Part shown: positions 42,954 to 51,019 of the stretch, piece after piece
Numbering within the stretch: the stretch's first letter is position 1
Layout of the letters: every line of letters starts with the position of its first letter
Source of the DNA: Ardenticatenales bacterium
GTDB taxonomy: Bacteria; Chloroflexota; Anaerolineae; Epilineales; Epilineaceae
Direction of reading: 5' to 3'
Assembly (NCBI GenBank): GCA_020853525.1
Contig: JADYYS010000056.1
Location: forward strand, 122,056-186,055
DNA length: 64,000 nt
Made by a program: the position numbers and the translations under genes
Notes under the pieces: generated by a model
What the model saw: only the letters and a program-made list of their open reading frames with translations
Told to the model about the DNA's origin: nothing
Database searches by the model: none

Positions 42954-44681
42954 CTACGGCGCGACGACCCCTTCGCCGCGCCGCAGCTCGACGGCGCAGT
43001 CGACGCAATCCACCTCGAACGACTCCTCCAGCCCGTCCGGCCACCAGATCGCGATGCCGTCGACTGCCGTCGCCACGCCGAGGCCGACGTGGACGGTCGC
43101 CGGAACGCTCGACTGGTAGCTGCCGCTCGTCCGGACGAACCGGCGATGCCGCCGCCCGCCGGCGTCGACGATCACGCGCGCACCGATGGCATCGCGTTTG
43201 AGGCGCGGGTCGACGGCGCGCACTGCGAGCCAGTGGCCTTGGCGGGGGGCTCGGTTGTCATAGAGGCGGGCGGGCGATTCGATGTTGGCGACGACGAGGT
43301 CGAGGTCGCCGTCGGAATCGAGGTCGCCGGGGGCGAGGCCGCGGGCGATGTCGATGTCGGCGCAGAGGCCGCACGAACCGTCGTCATTTGCGTGGTGGAT
43401 GTCGAGCGTGTCGAATCGCCCCGTACCGTCGTTCATCTGGAGAAGCTTCGGCTCGGCCAGGGCGTCCCACGGCGCGGCCGGCGCGGCGCCCGGCAGCGCC
43501 GGCAGGCTGCGGTGGACGCGGCCGTTGGCGATGGCGATATCGAGGTCGCCGTCCAGTTCGGCGTCGAAGGCGGCAATCCCGAAACCGGTGAGCGGGTAGC
43601 TCGGCAGGCCGAGGCCGCTGGGCAGCGTGAGGTCGTCGAAGCCGGCGCCGGCGGTGCGGCGGGCGTAGAACGTGTTCGTCTCGGCGTGGAGGTGCGTGAC
43701 GACGACGTCGCTCTGGCCGTCGCCCGTCAGGTCGTCCGCGACGACGCCCATGCCGGCCTCGGCCTCGCCGGTGAGGTTGTAGGCCGCGCCCCAGGGGACG
43801 GCGACGTTGTCGAACGTGCCGTCGCCGCGGTTGCGCCAGAGGACGTTCGGGTCGCCGTCGTTGGCGACGAAGAGGTCGGGCCAGCCGTCGTCGTCGAAGT
43901 CGTCGACGGTGACGCCGAGCCCGGCGTACGTGACGCGGTCGATGCCGGCGCGCTCGGTTGCGTCCGTAAAGCGCGCGCCGCCCTCGTTGTGCCAGAGCAT
44001 GTCGCGGACGTCGGCGAAGGCCGCCGGACCGCAGTAGTCGGCGTTGCCGTCGCGGTCCTGGCACGGGACGTCGGGGCGCCAGGCGATGTAGCGGGCGACG
44101 TAGAGGTCCAGCCAGCCGTCGCGGTCGTAGTCCAGCCAGGCGGCGGCGGACGACCACTGGGTTTCGGTGATCCCGGCGCTGGCCGAGACGTCGGCGAACG
44201 TGCCGTCGCCCTGGTTGTGCAGGAGGTGGTCGGGGCCGAACGCGGCGACGTAGAGGTCGACGTGGCCGTCGTTGTCGTAGTCGGCGGCGGCGACGCCCAT
44301 GCCGTAGCCGTTGTCGGCGATGTGGGCGGCGGCGGTGACGTCGGTGTAGCGGCCGTCGGGGTCGCGGCGGTAGAGGCGGTCGGTAGGACCCGCACCCTCT
44401 GCGGCATCGACGGCTTGCGGCAGGCGGTCGTTCCCGTTCGTGAAGTAGAGGTCGAGGTCGCCGTCGGCGTCGTAGTCGAAGAGGGCGACGCCGCCGCCCA
44501 TGACCTCGGGCATCCAGAGGCGGCCGGTGGCGCCGGTGTGGTAGGCGAAGGGGACGTTGGCGGAGGGGGCGATGTCGACGAACCAGGGGGTGGGGGGGGT
44601 GCAGGCGGTGGCGAGGAGGATTAGGAGGGTGGGGGCGGCAGCGGCTCGACCCCTATCCGTCAGCGCCTTTGGCGCTGCCAC
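42954..44681 (-). CDS. FG-GAP/VCBS and ASPIC/UnbV (CRTAC1-like) lipoprotein
   Basis: About 575 residues. The proposed N-terminus ends with lipobox LLATAC (AAAAPTLLILLATACTPP). Several FG-GAP/VCBS calcium loops follow: FDYDADGDLDLYFTNGNDRL, DYDNDGHVDLYVAAFG, DYDRDGWLDLYVARY, DFDDDGWPDLFVANDGDPN, DLDSDGDLDLVVANI. The C-terminus RDAIGARVIVDAGGRRHRR ... IAIWWPDGLEESF is the ASPIC/UnbV domain. Probably a surface-exposed propeller. The start is uncertain: the best in-frame candidate is a GTG at 44681, which lies inside repeat copy B, so the repeat supplies the first codons and perhaps the promoter. Confidence 0.78.
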   Translation of the reverse strand: MAAPKALTDRGRAAAAPTLLILLATACTPPTPWFVDIAPSANVPFAYHTGATGRLWMPEVMGGGVALFDYDADGDLDLYFTNGNDRLPQAVDAAEGAGPTDRLYRRDPDGRYTDVTAAAHIADNGYGMGVAAADYDNDGHVDLYVAAFGPDHLLHNQGDGTFADVSASAGITETQWSSAAAWLDYDRDGWLDLYVARYIAWRPDVPCQDRDGNADYCGPAAFADVRDMLWHNEGGARFTDATERAGIDRVTYAGLGVTVDDFDDDGWPDLFVANDGDPNVLWRNRGDGTFDNVAVPWGAAYNLTGEAEAGMGVVADDLTGDGQSDVVVTHLHAETNTFYARRTAGAGFDDLTLPSGLGLPSYPLTGFGIAAFDAELDGDLDIAIANGRVHRSLPALPGAAPAAPWDALAEPKLLQMNDGTGRFDTLDIHHANDDGSCGLCADIDIARGLAPGDLDSDGDLDLVVANIESPARLYDNRAPRQGHWLAVRAVDPRLKRDAIGARVIVDAGGRRHRRFVRTSGSYQSSVPATVHVGLGVATAVDGIAIWWPDGLEESFEVDCVDCAVELRRGEGVVAP

Positions 44682-44899
44682 CTTTCCCCAGCTGTCGCTG
44701 GAGAAAGGATGCTTCTGGGGCGAGGGCAACGCGTGTGGGCCGTGGATGTGTAGGCCGTACTTGTTTCGGTCGATGATCTCGCGTGACCGTGGGTATTGGA
44801 CTCTTTGGCAGCGCCGGCATGGACGTTCGACCCCTGTACGTCGGTCCTCTCCAGCAACAGCTGGGGAGGACAGGCGCGCCCCAGCGCGCCGGGAGGGGT
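44649..44899. repeat. Structured dispersed repeat, copy B (inverted)
   Basis: 251 bp, reverse complement of the plan of copy A: ACCCCTATCCG edge, CAGCGCC/GGCGCTG hairpin, CTTTCCCCAGC/GCTGGAGAAAG hairpin, GCAGCGCCGGCAT, TCCTCTCCAGC/GCTGGGGAGGA hairpin, GGCGCGC/GCGCGCC hairpin and AGGGGT edge. Stem bases next to the loops differ from copy A on both sides so pairing is kept. It ends 2 bases from the glyoxalase-gene stop and overlaps the 5' end of the ASPIC/UnbV gene. Confidence 0.85.
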
Positions 44900-44901
44900 T
44901 G

Positions 44902-45258
44902 CTACGCACTACGCCGCTGGATGATCTGCAACGCGTTCCCCTCGGAATCGTTGAACGACCCGAACACCGCCCCCGGCGTCGTGTTCTCGAACGTGAAGAC
45001 GCAGCCCTTGGCCTGGAGCGCGGCCTTGGCGGCGGGGTAGTCGTCGACGCGCAGGACGGGCGTGGCGCTGGCGGAATGCGACGCGGCGGCCGCGGGGTCG
45101 GCGCCGCCGTGGAGGGCGAGCGGGGTGCCGCCGGTCTCGAAGACGGCGAAGTCGCCGTGGCGGGCGCGCAGGGTGAGGCCGAGGACGTCGGTGTACCACG
45201 CGACGGCGCGGTCGACGTCGGCGGCGAAGAGCATGACCATGTCTAGGTCGCGGATCAT
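44902..45258 (-). CDS. Glyoxalase/bleomycin-resistance-fold (VOC) protein
   Basis: 118 residues, one VOC unit pair: MVMLFAADVDRAVAWYTDVL GLTL, FAVFETGGTPLALHGG and a second half VLRVDDYPAAKAALQAKGCV ending FNDSEGNALQIIQR, where the Glu/Asp of the metal site is expected. Substrate unknown. ATG at 45258 with AAGGAAA upstream; a TACAAT box at 45363-45368 on the minus strand could be its -10. Stop abuts repeat copy B. Confidence 0.83.
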   Translation of the reverse strand: MIRDLDMVMLFAADVDRAVAWYTDVLGLTLRARHGDFAVFETGGTPLALHGGADPAAAASHSASATPVLRVDDYPAAKAALQAKGCVFTFENTTPGAVFGSFNDSEGNALQIIQRRSA

Positions 45259-45456
45259 GGGAGGGTTTCCTTGTCGAGCTTGTCGAGATGATGGCCTGCC
45301 CGCCCCGCGCGGAGGTGTCGGCCGACGGGGCGGGCATTGGTGGACGTCCGGGGTGTGGAACGATTGTAGGGCGGTTATGGTTCGGGGGGAGGTCATCGGG
45401 ACGATACTCTCGGAGTCCGGAGACGACGGACGTCACGATGTCCCTGGGGTCCGACC

Positions 45457-47367
45457 ATGCGCATTCCCGCCCGTACGACCATTCGACGCACCGCGGCGAT
45501 CCTCGGATCGACCGTGCTGGCCGTCATCGCCCTTGGTTCGACGGCCGCGCACGCCCAATCGGCCCCCAACCCCGAGGCGGCCGGCTACCGCGTGATCTAC
45601 GACCTTGCCATCCCCGTCGCCTCCCCCGGCTACCACACGTCGCCCGTGCCGTACGACGTCGACGCCAGCGCCGATCTCGAGGCCGGCTTCGACCGCGTCG
45701 GCTACCTGATGGAGCTGCGGACGACGGGCGGGGTCGATCAGTGGGTCTGGGTGACGATGGCGGCATTCTCGCGCGACGTGCGCAAGATCGGCCTGCCGAC
45801 GGCGCCGAGCGGGGCGTCGTTCCAGCGGGGCGTCGGGGCGATGACGGTGGCATCGAACGTCGCCGGACTGCCGACGGGCGACAGCATCGAGGGCAACGTC
45901 GAGCATTGGCCGAACAACTACGCCGCCGCGAACGGTGGCCGCGTCGCCGGCGCGAGCGACGCAACGTACGACTTCGGCGACGCCCCGGCCGACCCCGTCG
46001 CCGGTTACGGCTCGTTCCAGGTCCACGCGACGGCCAGCGGCACGACGCTCCTGGCGTACAACCGCTGGGGCTTCACGGATGCCGCCGACATCGGGATCGG
46101 CAACAGCCCGACGGGCAACCCGGACTGGACGTTTCGCCAGAACGCGGGCGATTACGCGGTTCGACGCCTGCGGATCTACGTCCGCGAGGCGCCGCTGCCG
46201 GCGATCGACCTCACCGCCCCTGCGCCGTTCGCGGTCCAACAGCGCGGCGACGACGACCGGGCGGCCGTCGCGATTCGGGGCCGCACGATCGCCGCGACGG
46301 GGCGCGTCGACGTCCGTGCCGTGCCCACGGGCGGCTTCCGCGGCCAGGCGACCGGCTGGCGAACCGTCGCCCTCGGTGTGAACGGCGCCTTCAGCGACAC
46401 GCTGCAAGTCGCGGGCGGCTGGTACCGGATCGAGGCACGGGCGATTGCGCGCGCAGGTGCCGGCGCAGGCGACGTCGTCCTCGGCACGGCATCCGTCGAA
46501 CCCGTCGGCGTCGGCGAAGTCTTCGTCACCGCCGGCCAATCGAACTCCGCAAACCACGGCGCGCCGCGCCAGACGCCCGCGGACGCGCGCATTGTCGCGT
46601 TCGGCCCCGGCGGCTGGCGGCCCGCGGCCGACCCACAGCCCATCGCCACCGGCGACGGCGGCTCGCCGTGGCCGGCGCTCGGGGACGCGCTGGCCGGCGC
46701 GCTCGACGTGCCCGTCGGTCTCGTGTCGGTCGGCTGGGGCGGGACGTCGGTCGAGCAGTGGCTGCCGGGCGGTACGCTCTACCCGCGGCTGCGGGACGCG
46801 CTCGTCGCGCTCGGTCCGAACGGGGCGCGGGCGGTGCTGTGGCACCAAGGAGAGAGCGATGCCGCCGGCGGCACGTCGCGCACCGTGTATGCCGCGCGGC
46901 TCCGCACCGTCATCCGCGCCTCGCGCGTCGACGCCGGGTACGACGTGCCATGGGGCATCGCGCGCGTCGGCTTCGTGCCGGGTCTGGCGCAGGCGCCGAT
47001 CGACGCGATCGTGGCGGGGCAGGACGCCGTGATCGCGGGTATTGCCGGCGGCGCCGGCGACGACGGTGTCGGCGAGGTGTTCGCCGGGCCGCCGACGGAC
47101 GACATCGTCGGGACGGCGTGGCGGTCGGACGGCATCCACTTCAACGCGGCGGGGCTGACGGAGCACGGTCGGCGGTGGGCGGGGCACGTTCGGGCGGCGA
47201 TCGTGTTTCCGGAGCGAGCGCCGACAGCCACCGAGCCCACCGTCGCACCCACCATCGCGCCGACGGTCTCGCCTTCCGTGGTGCCTTCGGCCGTGCCTTC
47301 TGGAACTCCGACGAGCGCGCGCGGTCAGATCTGGTTGCCGATTGCGGTGAGGAATTCCGGCAGCTGA
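45457..47367 (+). CDS. Secreted SGNH/sialate-O-acetylesterase-like carbohydrate esterase
   Basis: 636 residues. Signal peptide 1-34 (ends AHAQS). About 35-250 is an N-terminal beta domain of unknown type. The SASA-type SGNH hydrolase domain (about 345-590) shows block I VFVTAGQSNSANHG with the nucleophile Ser, the GWGGTSVEQWLPG block, the WHQGESDA block and the catalytic Asp/His block RSDGIHFNAAGL. A Pro/Thr/Ser linker leads to tail IWLPIAVRNSGS. It probably removes acetyl groups from glycans outside the cell. A GATACT box about 45 bases upstream is the likely -10. The stop codon lies inside a palindromic element. Confidence 0.87.
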   Translation: MRIPARTTIRRTAAILGSTVLAVIALGSTAAHAQSAPNPEAAGYRVIYDLAIPVASPGYHTSPVPYDVDASADLEAGFDRVGYLMELRTTGGVDQWVWVTMAAFSRDVRKIGLPTAPSGASFQRGVGAMTVASNVAGLPTGDSIEGNVEHWPNNYAAANGGRVAGASDATYDFGDAPADPVAGYGSFQVHATASGTTLLAYNRWGFTDAADIGIGNSPTGNPDWTFRQNAGDYAVRRLRIYVREAPLPAIDLTAPAPFAVQQRGDDDRAAVAIRGRTIAATGRVDVRAVPTGGFRGQATGWRTVALGVNGAFSDTLQVAGGWYRIEARAIARAGAGAGDVVLGTASVEPVGVGEVFVTAGQSNSANHGAPRQTPADARIVAFGPGGWRPAADPQPIATGDGGSPWPALGDALAGALDVPVGLVSVGWGGTSVEQWLPGGTLYPRLRDALVALGPNGARAVLWHQGESDAAGGTSRTVYAARLRTVIRASRVDAGYDVPWGIARVGFVPGLAQAPIDAIVAGQDAVIAGIAGGAGDDGVGEVFAGPPTDDIVGTAWRSDGIHFNAAGLTEHGRRWAGHVRAAIVFPERAPTATEPTVAPTIAPTVSPSVVPSAVPSGTPTSARGQIWLPIAVRNSGS

Positions 47368-47441
47368 AGCTGGCCGGCTGAGATGGCCTTCGGCCATGGC
47401 AGCCCGCCAGGGGTGCCGCCAGCGGGTCAGCTTCAGCTGCC
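47359..47441. repeat. GGCAGCTGAAGCTG palindromic element
   Basis: Arms 47359-47372 and 47428-47441 are a perfect 14-bp inverted repeat; between them lies GATGGCCTTCGGCCAT, itself a palindrome. The esterase TGA stop (47365-47367) lies in the left arm. Related arms and the same GATGGCCTTCGGCCAT core are found inside the element at 35837. Confidence 0.8.
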
Positions 47442-47457
47442 CGAACCATGCCACCGC

Positions 47458-47463
47458 TATCAT
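47458..47463 (+). promoter_or_regulatory. -10 box TATCAT for cardiolipin synthase gene (leaderless candidate)
   Basis: TATCAT is followed by seven C residues and then the ATG at 47471, leaving no room for a ribosome-binding site. Fits the leaderless pattern of this window. Confidence 0.5.
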
Positions 47464-47470
47464 CCCCCCC

Positions 47471-48913
47471 ATGGTCAACCCCTCCACCGACCGACTGCTC
47501 GTCCAGCGGTTCGCCGACCAGATGTTCAGCCGCGCCGCCGGCGCGGCGCTCGTCGGCGGGAACGCCGTGCGGGTGCTGCGGGACGGCACCGAGAACTTCC
47601 CGGCCTGGGAGGATGCGATCGCGGGCGCGGGCGCGACCGTCCATATCGAGATGTACATCTTCCGGCACGATCGGACCGGCCGGCGCTTCGTCGACCTGCT
47701 GGCGAGGCGGGCGCGCGCGGGCGTCGAGGTCCGGGTGCTCTACGACTGGTTCGGATCGGGCCTCAGCGCCGCGCGCGGCGTGTTCCGGCCGCTGCTGGAG
47801 GCCGGCGGGGACGTGCGGGCGTCCAACCCGCCGTCCATCCGCGCGCCGCTCGGGTGGGTGTCGCGCAACCACCGCAAGCTGATCGTCGTCGACGGGCGGG
47901 TCGCGTTCGTGAGCGGGCTGTGCATCGGCCGTGAGTGGGAAGGGGTGCCGGACAAGGGGCGGGAGCCGTGGCGGGACACCGGTGTCGAGCTGATCGGCCC
48001 GGTCGTTGCGGACGCGGAGCACGCGTTCGCGGCCAGCTGGCGGCGGGCGGGCGGCGTCATCCCCGTGGTGGAAGGGAGCGGCGCCCAAACGTCCGCCGCC
48101 CCCGTCAACGTCCGGTTGATCTCCACCGAGCCGTTCGCCGCGAACCTGCTGCGGATGGACCTCCTCGTCTGCTCGCTGGCCCGGCGGACGCTCTGGATCA
48201 CGGACGCCTACTTCATCGGCAGCGGCTCATACGTCGAGGCGCTGCGGCGCGCGTCGGAGGACGGCGTGGACGTTCGGCTGCTGCTGCCGCGGGGCAGCGA
48301 TGTGGGGTGGACGGTGCCGGTGTCGCGGTCGCTCTATCGGCCGCTGCTCGAGTCGGGCGTGCGGATCTTCGAGTGGCAGGGGACGATGATCCACGCCAAG
48401 ACCGCCGTCGCCGACGGGCTGTGGTCGCGCGTCGGCTCGACGAACCTGAACCTGAACGGCTGGGTCGGCAACTGGGAGCTCGACGTCGCGATCGAGGACA
48501 AGGGCGTGGCCGATGCGATGGAGCAGCACTACCTCGACGACCTCGCCCGCTCGACGGAGATCGTCGCCGAGCTTCACTTCGCGCCGCGGCGCCCGGCCGT
48601 CTGGCTGGCGCGGCGGCGCTGGCGCCCGCGATCGGCGCAGCGGATGGCGCGGACCGCGACGCGGTTCGGAACGGCGATCGGCGCCGTCGTCCTGGGCCGC
48701 CGGGCGCTCGAGACGATGGAAGCCAAGCCGATCGTCGGCATGGGGCTCGCGCTCCTGATCGGCGGCGCCGTGTTGTTCTTCGCGCCGCGGCTCGTCGCGT
48801 GGCCGCTGGCGTTCATCGCGGCGTGGGGGGGTATCGTGTTCCTGGTCGACGCCGCGGTGCTGTGGCGCCGGCGGCCGCGGCGGGCGAAGGACACGTCGGC
48901 CGGTTCGGATTGA
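47471..48913 (+). CDS. Cardiolipin synthase-like phospholipase D family protein
   Basis: 480 residues with two HKD motifs: NHRKLIVVDGRVAFVSGL (about residue 137) and MIHAKTAVADGLWSRVGSTN (about 308), each followed by the conserved Gly-Ser/Asn block. It lacks the N-terminal membrane spans of classical Cls and instead ends with two spans (GMGLALLIGGAVLFFAPRLV, PLAFIAAWGGIVFLVDAAVL) and a basic tail. Likely makes cardiolipin or another phospholipid at the membrane. The start was chosen from the -10 box at 47458; the upstream frame runs through the palindromic element. Confidence 0.88.
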   Translation: MVNPSTDRLLVQRFADQMFSRAAGAALVGGNAVRVLRDGTENFPAWEDAIAGAGATVHIEMYIFRHDRTGRRFVDLLARRARAGVEVRVLYDWFGSGLSAARGVFRPLLEAGGDVRASNPPSIRAPLGWVSRNHRKLIVVDGRVAFVSGLCIGREWEGVPDKGREPWRDTGVELIGPVVADAEHAFAASWRRAGGVIPVVEGSGAQTSAAPVNVRLISTEPFAANLLRMDLLVCSLARRTLWITDAYFIGSGSYVEALRRASEDGVDVRLLLPRGSDVGWTVPVSRSLYRPLLESGVRIFEWQGTMIHAKTAVADGLWSRVGSTNLNLNGWVGNWELDVAIEDKGVADAMEQHYLDDLARSTEIVAELHFAPRRPAVWLARRRWRPRSAQRMARTATRFGTAIGAVVLGRRALETMEAKPIVGMGLALLIGGAVLFFAPRLVAWPLAFIAAWGGIVFLVDAAVLWRRRPRRAKDTSAGSD

Positions 48914-48943
48914 GGCGTCGCACGCAATTCCCCTACTGCCCCC

Positions 48944-50176
48944 TCACCACACCCGCAGCTCCCCCCGCGTCAACCGCTCCGTGAACCCCTCGATCGCCGC
49001 CAGCTCCCGCGCGAACACCCGCTCGACGGCCGGCGACAGCTCGCGCACGTCGGCGCCCGCCGCCGGGCGGACCTGCGCCGACGCCAGCCATGGATCGTCG
49101 ATCGGGCGGCCGATCTGGCTGCACAGCCAGACGTAGACTTCGTCGATGCCGGGCACCTCGCGCTGGATGCGGTCGGCGATGTGGTGGGTGAGGAGCGTGT
49201 AGATCTTGCCGACATGGCGCACCGGGTTCTTGCCGGCCGCCGCCTCCGAGCCGATCGGGCGGTTCAGCGGGATCACGCCGTTCACGCGGTTGCCGCGGCC
49301 GACCTGGCCGCAGTCGCCGCCTTCGGCGGACGTGCCGAGGACGGTCAGGTACATCCCGCCTTCGCCGCGCGTCGGATCGTCCAGCGTGTTCAGGTCGACC
49401 GTGACGGCGTCGAGGTGCTCCAGCTGGGCGGACAGATAGGCCTGCAGGTCGCGGCGGATCGCCTCCTTGCGCTCGAAGTAGGCCGCCGCCGACGGCACGA
49501 ACCGGTCGACGAACGCCAGCGCGACGGTCAGGCCGAGCGTGGCGTCGGTGCGGCAAGCCATGATCTTGATGTCCTGGCCGGCTTCCGGGAACGCTGCCTG
49601 GAACGTCGAACCGTTCAAGTAGCGCTCGGCGGCGATGACAAGGCGCTCGGTCTCGGAAAGCGGCGCGTAGCCCATCGCGGCCGAGGTGTCGTTCGCGCCG
49701 ATCGTTTCGCGGCCGAACAGGTCCGTAAGCTCGACGGACCCCGGCTTCAGCGTGCTCTCGACGACGACGTGGCGCTCGGGATCGACGTGCCGCAGGTGCG
49801 CGCCGATCCAGCCGCGCGCCGCGGCCGTCGCGATCGCGGCGACGTCGAAGTGCCGGCCGCCGGCGTCCGTCGTCGCCCGGTCGCCGACGAGCAGGCGCAT
49901 CGGTTCGAGCACCTCGCCCCCGCCCAGGCGCGGGATCGTGTGGCCTGCGACGAGGAAGCCCTTGTCCGCGTTGTGGTGGAGGACCCGGCCGACTGCGTCG
50001 AGGTAGGCGCGGCACAGCTCGACGGACACCTGCTCGGCGACGGCGTCGCAGATCGTATCCGGATGCCCGACGCCCTTGCGCTCGACGATCTCGACGCGCT
50101 GGGCCGCCACGGGCGTCCCGCCGAGAGGCTCGACGACGATCGGATGGCGGCCGGATGCCATCCGGGTGGATGCCAT
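48944..50176 (-). CDS. S-adenosylmethionine synthetase, archaeal type
   Basis: 410 residues. It forms SAM from methionine and ATP. The sequence follows the archaeal-type MAT family (PF01941-like), not bacterial MetK: VEIVERKGVGHPDTICDAVAE, IGANDTSAAMGYAPLSETER, GQDIKIMACRTDATLGLTVA, LGTSAEGGDCGQVGRGNRVN, IPLNRPIGSEAAAGKNPVRH, VGKIYTLLTHHIA. All conserved blocks look intact. The start is uncertain between ATG 50176 and the in-frame ATG 50161; neither has a Shine-Dalgarno. No SAM riboswitch seen upstream. Confidence 0.92.
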   Translation of the reverse strand: MASTRMASGRHPIVVEPLGGTPVAAQRVEIVERKGVGHPDTICDAVAEQVSVELCRAYLDAVGRVLHHNADKGFLVAGHTIPRLGGGEVLEPMRLLVGDRATTDAGGRHFDVAAIATAAARGWIGAHLRHVDPERHVVVESTLKPGSVELTDLFGRETIGANDTSAAMGYAPLSETERLVIAAERYLNGSTFQAAFPEAGQDIKIMACRTDATLGLTVALAFVDRFVPSAAAYFERKEAIRRDLQAYLSAQLEHLDAVTVDLNTLDDPTRGEGGMYLTVLGTSAEGGDCGQVGRGNRVNGVIPLNRPIGSEAAAGKNPVRHVGKIYTLLTHHIADRIQREVPGIDEVYVWLCSQIGRPIDDPWLASAQVRPAAGADVRELSPAVERVFARELAAIEGFTERLTRGELRVW

Positions 50177-50250
50177 CTACGGTCGCCCCGATCGCGCGGG
50201 TCTCGCTGTCGGTCGTACGTATGGCTGCCCCATCATCGGCGGCATGTCGC

Positions 50251-50955
50251 TCACCAGACGCCCGGCAGCAGCCGGTAGCGGACGCCTGCCATGTACGCGC
50301 GATAGCCCGCGAGGTCGCGCGCGAGCACGGCCTCCTCGTTGCGGATCCGCAGGACGATCACGGGCAGGATGCCCAGCATGGGCAGGAACGACCACCACGA
50401 GCCGAGGGCGATCGGCGACGCGAGCCAGATCGCCAGCATGGCGACGTACATCGGGTGCCGCACGACGGCGTACGGCCCGGTGGTGGCCAGCGTCTGCTCC
50501 GGCGCCACCTCGATCACGCGCGACGCGAAGCGGTTGGCCAGCAGGACGCGCGCGAAAAGGAGATAGCCCGCGACGATGACGACATCGGCCGCCACGACGA
50601 CGGCCGGCGGGACGGCCGACCAGCCGTAGCGACGATCGAGGCCGGGGATCAGGAAGGCGACGAGGAAGAGCACCAGGCTGAAGCGGATGATCCGCTGCTG
50701 CGCCATCTCGGTCTCGCGCGTGCGGAGGCGGCGCTCGAGGACGGCCGGCTCGTAGCGGATCAGGTAGGCGCCCAGAACCGTCATGAGGCCGAACAGGATG
50801 GCCAGGTACAACCAGGCCTGCCAGTAGTCGAGCGTGCCGGCCGGGAGGAAGAACATGCCGCCGAGGAGGAGCAGCGCCGCGACGTAGTACAGCGCGGCAC
50901 GGCCTGCGATCGAGCGCGGGGTGGGCGCGGAGGTGCTGGCGGGATCTGTCGCCAC
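50251..50955 (-). CDS. Isoprenylcysteine/phospholipid methyltransferase-like membrane protein
   Basis: 234 residues with about five membrane spans. The C-terminal signature ATTGPYAVVRHPMYVAMLAI and RIRNEEAVLARDLAGYRAYM is that of the ICMT/PEMT family, which uses SAM at the membrane face. It lies beside the SAM synthetase, in the same direction. Substrate unknown; in bacteria without prenylated proteins such enzymes may methylate lipids or small thiols. Confidence 0.85.
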   Translation of the reverse strand: MATDPASTSAPTPRSIAGRAALYYVAALLLLGGMFFLPAGTLDYWQAWLYLAILFGLMTVLGAYLIRYEPAVLERRLRTRETEMAQQRIIRFSLVLFLVAFLIPGLDRRYGWSAVPPAVVVAADVVIVAGYLLFARVLLANRFASRVIEVAPEQTLATTGPYAVVRHPMYVAMLAIWLASPIALGSWWSFLPMLGILPVIVLRIRNEEAVLARDLAGYRAYMAGVRYRLLPGVW

Positions 50956-51019
50956 GATGATTCGGCCCTCCGTTGTACAGCGGTTCGACGGTTCAGTGGT
51001 TCGACGGTACTTCGACGGT

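Noticed and set aside
50177..50250. SAM riboswitch before the SAM synthetase
   Set aside because: The 74-base gap is too short and shows no SAM-I/II core.
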